Shown here in pieces: positions 43,301 through 55,300 of a stretch of 64,000 nucleotides of DNA. The DNA is taken from the NCBI GenBank assembly GCA_039621445.1, contig CP154956.1, positions 73,443,126 to 73,507,125 on the forward strand, written 5' to 3'. The position numbers and the translations under genes are program-made. Source of the DNA: Euglena gracilis (taxonomy: Eukaryota > Euglenida > Euglenophyceae > Euglenales). Within the stretch, counting starts at the first letter, position 1. Every line of letters begins with the position of its first letter. The notes under the pieces are model-generated. The model had not been told where the DNA came from. It made no database searches and saw nothing but the letters and a program-made list of their open reading frames with translations.

Positions 43301-46300
43301 AAATGGGTATTTTTGGGGTACCTGCCAGGTCCGGCTCCGAGCCGGCCAGACCCCCCCCCCCCCTCCTGGACCCCCCACCCTCGGGGGGGGGTCCACCCAG
43401 CACCTTTTTCCAGCCGGCCCGCCCATGTCAGCTTCAAGGTAGGAGGGGGGCCCGACCCACCCCTTTCCTTCGTGCTGGGGGGGGGGGGGGTCAGACCCCC
43501 CCAATGCTTCCCATACGTCCCTGGGAGGGTCGACCCCCACCTGGGAGGTGGGGGAGTCGTAAATGGTAGAAGCAGGAAGTGCATAATTGAGGATAATTGC
43601 AGAAACAGGATCAGAGGATGGTTGTGGTTGCCGAGGTAGGGCAATCAAGTCCTGAGCTTTGTAAAGCATTGTTGTGCTGTTTTGCGATGAAAGTACATTT
43701 TTTCTTGCAAACTTTTCATTTATTCCACCTATTTTCACACCAACCTGTTGTTTCCCTATCTCTGATTTTTTTAAAAACAGAATGTCAGGAAGCAGTGCCT
43801 GAGTTGCAGGAATTTCAGAAGCCCAAAAGTTGTTGAAACGCCTTACGACATCCCATTTGTTGTGGTGTGCTCGTTTTCTCCAGGATTATGAAGAGACGGC
43901 CGATGGAAGGCGTGTGGTGAAGATCACCCAGCAGCCATGGTGGGTGGTGAGTGGCAGCCTCTCTGACTCTATGAACAAGTGCATGGCCACTATTCTCAAA
44001 TACGGGGATGAAAAGGTCTGTTATTTTTTGTGCTGTTCGGTTGAAGTCAAACAAAAAAAATGAACATTGGGAATCACCTTAAACAAGTTGATAAACACAT
44101 TTTTTTGATGTTTTGGGTGGATTGGCCCCGGTCAAGGATGCCAGATTTTTTTTCCCCAAAGTGGACCCGGTTTAAAAGTGTGGGCATTTTTTTGACCATT
44201 TTTCTTGTTGATTTTTCGTTGAGTGTACTGGGGCAATAATTTTTTTTACATAAAGGGTGCCTGGTCTGTCTTACCGTCTGAAAGCCTTCTCCCCAACTTT
44301 GTCAGACAATGCTAACGGGGGGGGGGGGGCGCACACGGTGGGTTTGGTGCCCATTTCCACCCCGACCACTGTTGCTCAGGCCAAAGCCCGGGCCCTCATG
44401 TGCAAGGTGTACCACCTCGCCCTGCACGACCAGTACACCCAGGCCCGAGACATCATCCTCATGTCTCACATCCACGAGATCGTTGCCTCCGCCAGCCCCA
44501 CCTTCCAGATTCTGTTCAACCGCGCTCTGGCACAGATGGGAATGGCTGCTTTCCGCCTTGGTGTGCGTTGGTTTATTTGCCTTGGGAAAACGCATGGGGG
44601 CGGCTAGAGGTCTCGAGGGCAAAAAATTAATTAATATAAAAATGTATAAAAATGTATTCAAATAAAACAGAAACATGAATGAAGGTCTGCATGCATCATT
44701 AAATTCCACACTGAAGCACACTTTATGGTATCACCAATGTCTGCAAAAAGATTTTCACGATAACTGCAGGATCCTGACAAGCATCCACATCCAGAAGAGA
44801 AAATTACAAAAGAACACCGACACATTTTGTTCCGCTGGTGATCAGAAACCCACATTTTCGATAAAGAGGACGCTAGCTGGCCAAAAACCCTGCTGGTTGC
44901 TTTTTTTATAATTTCTTTCTGGCTGAACGAATTGATGGTGCAGCTGGTGGCAAGGCAGCAGACATCTTTTTATGAGACGGATGGTGCAGTTGTTTCCGAG
45001 CCACTGGGGGCGTCGGTTGCAGTGTGCCGTGCCCTTGGTTTGGGGTAGGGGTGGTGCCGGAGGACGAGCCTCTCAAAGAATTGGAAGGGTTCGACATGCT
45101 CCCACACCTGAATGATGCGTGTGTGGGAGTGTGGGTGCTGGGCTAGCTTTGTCCGTGGTTCCGTTCAGTCCCCCCCACTTCCACCAAAAATTGTGCCGTC
45201 CGCTGTTGCGGCCAGGCGTGTCAACAGGCTTCCTTCCCCCACCCAGCCCCCCCCCAAAAAACTGCCCATCGCAAGCTGGTAGCAAAAATTGGCAACAGGG
45301 AGGTGCATTTGCTTTCTTTTGCCTTCTTTTTGGGAAGAAATGAACCCGACGTGTTGGCGATGATTCTCCCCCAAGTTTATTCACTCCGAGTCTGCTTTCT
45401 TGCCTATTTTTTTCAAAACAGTTTTTGAATTGATTTTTTTTTTTGCCAAGCGAATTGGTGGTCTGGCTGGGGGCAGGGCAGCAGGGCCACCAGGGGGAAT
45501 TGGCGTTGCAGCCAGGTGGCTGGCCCTGATAAGCCACAAGGATGTCTGGATTAAGCACGTTTCGGCTGACGGCCTTGGGTGATTTCAGCTCCACCGCTGA
45601 GTGGCACAAATGAAAAGCGGGGGCAGCCAAGGGATGGGGGGATGGGACGAGACTGCCGCAGGGTGGTGGCAGCTGTGGGGATGGATGATGATTTGAAACT
45701 TGCCTGTTTGGCTGATGCGCTGATGCTTGCTTGTGTGTTGCTGAATGTGCGGTTGTTTCTGAGCCATTGGGTGTCGGTTGCAGTGTGCCGTGCCCTTGGT
45801 TTGGGGTAGGGGTGGTGCCGGAGGACGAGCCTCTCAAAGAATTGGAAGGGTTCGACATGCTCCCACGCCTGAATGATGCGTGTGTGGGAGTGTGGGTGCT
45901 GGGCTAGCTTTGTCCGTGGTTCCGTTCAGTCCCCCCCACTTCCACCAAAAATTGTGCCATCCGCTGTTGCGGCCAGGCGTGTCAACAGGCTTCCTTCCCC
46001 CACCCAGCCCCCCCAAAAAATAGTAGTAGTAGTGGCAAAAATTGGTAACAGGGAGGTTCATTTGCTTTTTTTTGCCTTCTTTTTGGGAAGAAATGAACCC
46101 GATGTGATGGCGATGATTCTCCCCCAAGTTTATTCACTCCGAGTCTCCTTTCTTGCCTATTTTTTCAAAACAGTTTTTGAATTGATTTTTTTTTGCCAAA
46201 CGAATTGGTGGTCTGGCTGGGGGCAGGGCAGCAGGGCCACCAGGGGGAATTGGCGTTGCAGCCAGGTGGCTGGCCCTGATAAGCCACAAGGATGTCTGGA

Positions 46301-49300
46301 TTAAGCACGTTTCGGCTGACGGCCTTGGGTGATTTCAGCTCCACCGCTGAGTGGCACAAATGAAAGCGGGGGCAGCCAGGGTATGGGGGGATGGGACGAG
46401 ACTGCCGCAGGGTGGTGGCAGCTGTGGGGATGGATGATGATTTGAAACTTGCCTGCTTGGCTGATGCGCTGATGCTTGCTTGTGTATTGCTGACGGTGCG
46501 GTTGTTTCTGAGCCACTGGGCGTCGGTTGCAGTGTGCCGTGCCCTTGGTTTGGGGTAGGGGTGGTGCCGAAGGACGAGCCTCTCAAAGAATTGGAAGGGT
46601 TCGACATGCTCCCACGCCTGAATGATGCGTGTGTGGGAGTGTGGGTGCTGGGCTAGCTTTGTCCGTGGTTCCGTTCAGTCCCCCCCACTTCCACCAAAAA
46701 TTGTGCCATCCGCTGTTGCGGCCAGGCGTGTCAACAGGCTTCCTTCCCCCACCCAGGCCCCCCAAAAAACTGCCCATCGCAAGCTGGTAGCAAAAATTGG
46801 CAACAGGGAGGTGCATTTGCTTTCTTTTGCCTTCTTTTTGGGAAGAAATGAACCCGACGTGTTGGCGATGATTCTCCCCCAAGTTTATTCACTCCGAGTC
46901 TCCTTTCTTGCCTATTTTTTCAAAACAGTTTTTGAATTGATTTTTTTTTGCCAAGCGAATTGGTGGTCTGGCTGGGGGCAGGGCAGCAGGGCCACCAGGG
47001 GGAATTGGCGGTGCAGCCAGGTGGCTGGCCCTGATAAGCCACACGGATGTCTGGATTAAGCACGTTTCGGCTGACGGCCTTGGGTGATTTTAGCTCCACC
47101 GCTGAGTGGCACAAATGAAAAGCGGGGGCAGCCAGGGGATGGGGGGATGGGGCGAGACTGCCGCAGGGTGGTGGCAGCTGTGGGGATGGATGATGATTTG
47201 AAACTTGCCTGTTTGGCTGATGCGCTGATGCTTGCTTGTGTATTGCTGACGGTGCGGTTGTTTCCGAGCCACTGGGCGTCGGTTGCAGTGTGCCGTGCCC
47301 TTGGTTTGGGGTAGGGGTGGTGCCGGAGGACGAGCCTCTCAAAGAATTGGAAGGGTTCGACATGCTCCCACACCTGAATGCGTGTGTGGGATGTGTTGCT
47401 TTTAGCTTTTCCGTTCCGAGTCCCCCCCCCACTTCACCAATTGTGCCGCCCAGGCGCCCCCTTCCCCCCCCAACTGCCCATCGCAAGCTGGTAGCAAATT
47501 GCACGTGCTTTGCTTTCTTTTTGCCTTTTTTTTGAACCCTTTTTTTTTTTTCCCCCGTTTCGATGTTTATTTTCGAGAATTTTTTTATTTTTCACCAAAA
47601 TTGGATTGTTTTGCAATGTCTGGATTTCCCCGTTTCGGCTGCTCCCTTGTTTTCAGCTCCACCAGTGGCATGATTTCCTTTTGATGATGATGTTGAGCTG
47701 ATGCTTGCCTTTGTTGATGCTGCTTGTGTTGTTGAGCGGGGGCGGGTTGTGTGCCGTGCCCTTGGTTTGGGGTAGGGGTGGTGCCGAGGACGAGCCTCTC
47801 AAGAGAAGGGTTCGAATGCTCCCACTGAATGATGCGTGTGTGGGAGTGTGGGTGCTGGGCTAGCTTTGTCCGTGGTTCCGTTCAGTCCCCCCCACTTCCA
47901 CCAAAAATTGTGTCCATCCGCTGTTGCGGCCAGGCGTGTCAACAGCTTCCTTCCCCCACCCAGCCCCCAAAAAAACTGCCCATCGCAAGCTGGGTAGCAA
48001 AAATTGGCAACAGGGAGGTGCATTTGCTTTCTTTTGCCTTCTTTTTGTGAAGAAATGAACCCGATGTGATGGCGATGATTCTCCCCCAAGTTTATTCACT
48101 CCGAGTCTTTTCTTGCCTATTTTTTCAAAAGTGGGTGTGGGGTTGTTTTTTTTGTTTGGTTTTGTTTTTTTTTTGTTTTGTTTTTTTTTGTGTTTTTTTT
48201 TTTTGTTTTTTTTTCTTGCCTATTTTGTCAAAACAGTTTTGAATGAATTGATTTTTTTTTGCCCAAGCGAGATTGGTGGTCTGGGGGGGGGGAGGGCAGC
48301 AGGGCCGGCAGGGGGGATTGGCGGTGCAGGCAGGTGGCTGGCCCTGATAAGCCCCAAGGATGTCTGGATTGAGGGCGTTTCGGCTGACGGCCTTGGGTGA
48401 TTTCAGCTCCACCGCTGAGTGGCACAAATGAAAAGCGGGGGCAGCTGGGGGGATGGGGCGAGACTGCCGCAGGGTGGTGGCAGCTGTGGGGATGGATGAT
48501 GATTTGAAACTTGCCTGTTTGGCTGATGCGCTGATGCTTGCTTGTGTGTTGCTGACGGTGCGGTTGTTTCCGAGCCACTGGGGGCGTCGGCTGCAGTGTG
48601 CCGTGCCCTTGGTTTGGGGTAGGGGTGGTGCCGAGGACGAGCCTCTCAAAGAATTGGAAGGGTTCGACATGCTCCCACACTGAATGATGCGTGTGTGGGA
48701 GTGTGGGTGCTGGGCTAGCTTTGTCCGTGGTTCCGTTCAGTCCTCCCCACTTCCACCAAAAATTGTGCCGTCCGCTGTTGCGGCCAGGCGTGTCAACAGG
48801 CTTCCTTCCCCCACCCAGCCCCAAAAAAACTGCCCATCGCAAGCTGGTAGCAAAAATTGGCAACAGGGAGGTGCATTTGCTTTCTTTTGCCTTTTTTGGG
48901 AAGAAATGAACCCGATGTGATGGCGATGATTCTCCCCCAAGTTTATTCACTCCGAGTCTCCTTTCTTGCCTATTTTTTCAAAACAGTTTTTGAATTGATT
49001 TTTTTTTGCCAAACGAATTGGTGGTCTGGCTGGGGGCAGGGCAGCAGGGCCACCAGGGGGAATTGGCGTTGCAGCCAGGTGGCTGGCCCTGATAAGCCAC
49101 AAGGATGTCTGGATTAAGCACGTTTCGGCTGACGGCCTTGGGTGATTTCAGCTCCACCGCTGAGTGGCACAAATGAAAAGCGGGGGCAGCCAGGGGATGG
49201 GGGGATGGGGCGAGACTGCCGCAGGGTGGTGGCAGCTGTGGGGATGGATGATGATTTGAAACTTGCCTGCTTGGCTGATGCGCTGATGCTTGCTTGTGTG

Positions 49301-52300
49301 TTGCTGACGGTGCGGTTGTTTCTGAGCCACTGGGCGTCGGTTGCAGTGTGCCGTGCCCTTGGTTTGGGGTAGGGGTGGTGCCGAAGGACGAGCCTCTCAA
49401 AGAATTGGAAGGGTTCGACATGCTCCCACGCCTGAATGATGCGTGTGTGGGAGTGTGGGTGCTGGGCTAGCTTTGTCCGTGGTTCCGTTCAGTCCCCCCC
49501 ACTTCCACCAAAAATTGTGCCGTCCGCTGTTGCGGCCAGGCGTGTCAAGAGGCTTCCTTCCCCCACAAAAAAAAAAAAAAAACTGCCCATCGCAAGCTGG
49601 TAGCAAAAATTGGCAACAGGGAGGTGCATTTGCTTTCTTTTGCCTTCTTTTTGGGAAGAAATGAACCCGACGTGTTGGCGATGATTCTCCCCCAAGTTTA
49701 TTCACTCCGAGTCTCCTTTCTTGCCTATTTTTTCAAAACAGTTTTTGAATTGATTTTTTTTTGCCAAGCGAATTGGTGGTCTGGCTGGGGGCAGGGCAGC
49801 AGGGCCACCAGGGGGAATTGGCGGTGCAGCCAGGTGGCTGGCCCTGATAAGCCACACGGATGTCTGGATTAAGCACGTTTCGGCTGACGGCCTTGGGTGA
49901 TTTCAGCTCCACCGCTGAGTGGCACAAATGAAAAGCGGGGGCAGCTGGGTGGATGGGGCGAGACTGCCGCAGGGTGGTGGCAGCTGTGGGGATGGATGAT
50001 GATTTGAAACTTGCCTGTTTGGCTGATGCGCTGATGCTTGCTTGTGTATTGCTGACGGTGCGGTTGTTTCCGAGCCACTGGGCGTCGGTTGCAGTGTGCC
50101 GTGCCCTTGGTTTGGGGTAGGGGTGGTGCCGGAGGACGAGCCTCTCAAAGAATTGGAAGGGTTCGACATGCTCCCACACCTGAATGATGCGTGTGTGGGA
50201 GTGTGGGTGCTGGGCTAGCTTTGTCCGTGGTTCCGTTCAGTCCCCCCCACTTCCACCAAAAATTGTGCCGTCCGCTGTTGCGGCCAGGCGTGTCAACAGG
50301 CTTCCTTCCCCCACCCAGCCCCCCCAAAAAAAACTGCCCATCGCAAGCTGGTAGCAAAAATTGGCAACAGGGAGGTGCATTTGCTTTCTTTTGCCTTCTT
50401 TTTGGGAAGAAATGAACCCGATGTGCTGGCGATGATTCTCCCCCAAGTTTATTCACTCCGAGTCTGCTTTCTTGCCTATTTTTTCAAAACAGTTTTTGAA
50501 TTGATTTTTTTTTGCCAAGCGAATTGGTGGTCTGGCTGGGGGCAGGGCAGCAGGGCCACCAGGGGGAATTGGCGGTGCAGCCAGGTGGCTGGCCCTGATA
50601 AGCCACAAGGATGTCTGGATTAAGCACGTTTCGGCTGACGGCCTTGGGTGATTTCAGCTCCACCGCTGAGTGGCACAAATGAAAAGCGGGGGCAGCCAGG
50701 GGATGGGGGGATGGGGCGAGACTGCCGCAGGGTGGTGGCAGCTGTGGGGATGGATGATGATTTGAAACTTGCCTGTTTGGCTGATGCGCTGATGCTTGCT
50801 TGTGTGTTGCTGACGGTGCGGTTGTTTCCGAGCCACTGGGGGCGTCGGTTGTAGTGTGCCGTGCCCTTGGTTTGGGGGTAGGGGTGGTGCCGAAGGACGA
50901 GCCTCTCAAGAATTGGAAGGGTTCGAAATGCTCCCACACCTGAATGATGCGTGTGTGGGAGTGTGGGTGCTGGGCTAGCTTTGTCCGTGGTTCCGTTCAG
51001 TCCCCCCCACTTCCACCAAAAATTGTGCCATCCGCTGTTGCGGCCAGGCGTGTCAACAGGCTTCCTTCCCCCACCCAGGCCCCCCAAAAAACTGCCCATC
51101 GCAAGCTGGTAGCAAAAATTGGCAACAGGGAGGTGCATTTGCTTTCTTTTGCCTTCTTTTTGGGAAAAAAATGAACCCGATGTGATGGCGATGATTCTCC
51201 CCCAAGTTTATGCACTCCGAGTCTGCTTTCTTCCCTATTTTTTCAAAACAGTTTTTGAATTGATTTTTTTTTGCCAACCGAATTGGTGGTCTGGCTGGGG
51301 GCAGGGCAGCAGGGCCACCAGGGGGAATTGGCGGTGCAGCCAGGTGGCTGGCCCTGATAAGCCACAAGGATGTCTGGATTAAGCACGTTTCGGCTGACGG
51401 CCTTGGGTGATTTCAGCTCCACCGCTGAGTGGCACAAATGAAAAGCGGGGGCAGCCAGGGGATGGGGGGATGGGGCGAGACTGCCGCAGGGTGGTGGCAG
51501 CTGTGGGGATGGATGATGATTTGAAACTTGCCTGTTTGGCTGATGCGCTGATGCTTGCTTGTGTGTTGCTGACGGTGCGGTTGTTTCTGAGCAACTGGGG
51601 GCGTCGGTTGCAGTGTGCCGTGCCCTTGGTTTGGGGGTAGGGGTGGTGCCGAAGGACGAGCCTCTCAAAGAATTGGAAGGGTTCGACATGCTTCCACACC
51701 TGAATGATGCGTGTGTGGGAGTGTGGGTGCTGGGCTAGCTTTGTCCGTGGTTCCGTTCAGTCCCCCCCACTTCCACCAAAAATTGTGCCGTCCGCTGTTG
51801 CGGCCAGGCGTGTCAACAGGCTTCCTTCCCCCACCCAGCCCCCCCAAAAAACTGCCCATCGCAAGCTGGTAGCAAAAATTGGCAACAGGGAGGTGCATTT
51901 GCTTTCTTTTGCCTTCTTTTTGGGAAGAAATGAACCCGATGTGATGGCGATGATTCTCCCCCAAGTTTATGCACTCCGAGTCTCCTTTCTTGCCTATTTT
52001 TTCAAAACAGTTTTTGAATTGATTTTTTTTTGCCAAGCGAATTGGTGGTCTGGCTGGGGGCAGGGCAGCAGGGCCACCGGGGGGAATTGGCGTTGCAGCC
52101 AGGTGGCTGGCCCTGATAAGCCACAAGGATGTCTGGATTAAGCACGTTTCGGCTGACGGCCTTGGGTGATTTCAGCTCCACCGCTGAGTGGCACAAATGA
52201 AAAGCGGGGGCAGCCAAGGGATGGGGGGATGGGGCGAGACTGCCGCAGGGTGGTGGCAGCTGTGGGGATGGATGATGATTTGAAACTTGCCTGTTTGGCT

Positions 52301-55300
52301 GATGCGTTGATGCTTGCTTGTGTTGCTGACGGTGCGGTTGTTTCTGAGCCACTGGGGGCGTCGGTTGCAGTGTGCCGTGCCCTTGGTTTGGGGTAGGGGT
52401 GGTGCCGAAGGACGAGCCTCTCAAGGATTGGAAGGGTTCGACATGCTCCCACACCTGAATGATGCGTGTGTGGGAGTGTGGGTGCTGGGCTAGCTTTGTC
52501 CGTGGTTCCGTTCAGTCCCCCCCACTTCGACCAAAAATTGTGCCGTCCGCTGTTGTGGCCAGGCGTGTCAACAGGCTTCCTTCCCCCACCCAGCCCCCCC
52601 AAAAAACTGCCCATCGCAAGCTGGTAGCAAAAATTGGCAGCAGGAAGTGCATTTGCTTTCTTTTGCCTTCTTTTTGGGAAGAAATGAACCCGACGTGTTG
52701 GCGATGATTCTCCCCCAAGTTTATACACTCCGAGTCTGCTTTCTTGCCTATTTTTTCAAAACAGTTTTTGAATTGATTTTTTTTTGCCAAGGGAATTGGT
52801 GGTCTGGCTGGGGGCAGGGCAGCAGGGCCACCAGGGGGAATTGGCGGTGCAGCCAGGTGGCTGGCCCTGATAAGCCACAAGGATGTCTGGATTAAGCACG
52901 TTTCGGCTGACGGCCTTGGGTGATTTCAGCTCCACCGCTGAGTGGCACAAATGAAAAGTGGGGGCAGCCAAGGGATGGGGGGATGGGGCGAGACTGCCGC
53001 AGGGTGGTGGCAGCTGTGGGGATGGATGATGATTTGAAACTTGCCTGTTTGGCTGATTCGCTGATGCTTGCTTGTGTATTGCTGACGGTGCGGTTGTTTC
53101 TGAGCCACTGGGGGCGTCGGTTGCAGTGTGCCGTGCCCTTGGTTTGGGGTAGGGGTGGTGCCGAAGGACGAGCCTCTCAAAGAATTGGAAGGGTTCGACA
53201 TGCTCCCACACCTGAATGATGCGTGTGTGGGAGTGTGGGTGCTGGGCTAGCTTTGTCCGTGGTTCCGTTCAGTCCCCCCCACTTCGACCAAAAATTGTGC
53301 CATCCGCTGTTGCGGCCAGGCGTGTCAACAGGCTTCCTTCCCCCACCCAGGCCCCCCAAAAAACTGCCCATCGCAAGCTGGTAGCAAAAATTGGCAACAG
53401 GGAGGTGCATTTGCTTTCTTTTGCCTTCTTTTTGGGAAGAAATGAACCCGACGTGTTGGCGATCATTCTCCCCCAAGTTTATACACTCCGAGTCTGCTTT
53501 CTTGCCTATTTTTTCAAAACAGTTTTTGAATTGATTTTTTTTTGCCAAGGGAATTGGTGGTCTGGCTGGGGGCAGGGCAGCAGGGCCACCAGGGGGAATT
53601 GGCGGTGCAGCCAGGTGGCTGGCCCTGATAAGCCACAAGGATGTCTGGATTAAGCACGTTTCGGCTGACGGCCTTGGGTGATTTCAGCTCCACCGCTGAG
53701 TGGCACAAATGAAAGCGGGGGCAGCCAGGGGATGGGGGGATGGGGCGAGACTGCCGCAGGGTGGTGGCAGCTGTGGGGATGGATGATGATTTGAAACTTG
53801 CCTGTTTGGCTGATGCGCTGATGCTTGCTTGTGTATTGCTGACGGTGCGGTTGTTTCTGAGCCACTGGGGGCGTCGGTTGCAGTGTGCCGTGCCCTTGGT
53901 TTGGGGTAGGGGTGGTGCCGAAGGACGAGCCTCTCAAAGAATTGGAAGGGTTCGACATGCTCCCACACCTGAATGATGCGTGTGTGGGAGTGTGGGTGCT
54001 GGGCTAGCTTTGTCCGTGGTTCCGTTCAGTCCCCCCCACTTCCACCAAAAATTGTGCCATCCGCTGTTGCGGCCAGGCGTGTCAACAGGCTTCCTTCCCC
54101 CACCCAGCCCCCCCCCAAAAAAACTGCCCATCGCAAGCTGGTAGCAAAAATTGGCAACAGGGAGGTGCATTTGCTTTCTTTTGCCTTCTTTTTGGGAAGA
54201 AATGAACCCGACGTGTTGGCGATGATTCTCCCCCAAGTTTATTCACTCCGAGTCTGCTTTCTTGCCTATTTTTTCAAAACAGTTTTTGAATTGATTTTTT
54301 TTTGCCAAGCGAATTGGTGGTCTGGCTGGGGGCAGGGCAGCAGGGCCACCAGGGGGAATTGGCGGTGCAGCCAGGTGGCTGGCCCTGATAAGCCACAAGG
54401 ATGTCTGGATTAAGCACGTTTCGGCTGACGGCCTTGGGTGATTTCAGCTCCACCGCTTAGTGGCACAAATGAAAGCGGGGGCAGCCAGGGGATGGGGGGA
54501 TGGGGCGAGACTGCCGCAGGGTGGTGGCAGCTGTGGGGATGGATGATGATTTGAAACTTGCCTGTTTGGCTGATGCGTTGATGCTTGCTTGTGTATTGCT
54601 GACGGTGCGGTTGTTTCCGAGCCACTGGGCGTCGGTTGCAGTGTGCCGTGCCCTTGGTTTGGGGTAGGGGTGGTGCCGGAGGACGAACCTCTCAAGAATT
54701 GGAAAGGTTCGAAATGCTCCCACACCTGAATGATGCGTGTGTGGGAGTGTGGGTGCTGGGCTAGCTTTGTCCGTGGTTCCGTTCAGTCCCCCCCACTTCC
54801 ACCAAAAATTGTGCCATCCGCTGTTGTGGCCAGGCGTGTCAACAGGCTTCCTTCCCCCACCCAGCCCCCCAAAAAAACTGCCCATCGCAAGCTGGTAGCA
54901 AAAATTGGCAACAGGGAGGTGCATTTGCTTTCTTTTGCCTTCTTTTTGGGAAGAAATGAACCCGATGTGATGGCGATGATTCTCCCCCAAGTTTATTCAC
55001 TCCGAGTCTGCTTTCTTGCCTATTTTTTCAAAACAGTTTTTGAATTGATTTTTTTTTGCCAAGGGAATTGGTGGTCTGGCTGGGGGCAGGGCAGCAGGGC
55101 CACCGGGGGGAATTGGCGTTGCAGCCAGGTGGCTGGCCCTGATAAGCCACAAGGATGTCTGGATTAAGCACGTTTCGGCTGACGGCCTTGGGTGATTTCA
55201 GCTCCACCGCTGAGTGGCACAAATGAAAAGCGGGGGCAGCCAAGGGATGGGGGGATGGGGCGAGACTGCCGCAGGGTGGTGGCAGCTGTGGGGATGGATG

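Noticed and set aside
43780-43850. Extra eIF3c exon before exon 12
   Set aside because: An AG follows a T-rich tract, but no frame matches the family and no suitable donor in phase was found.
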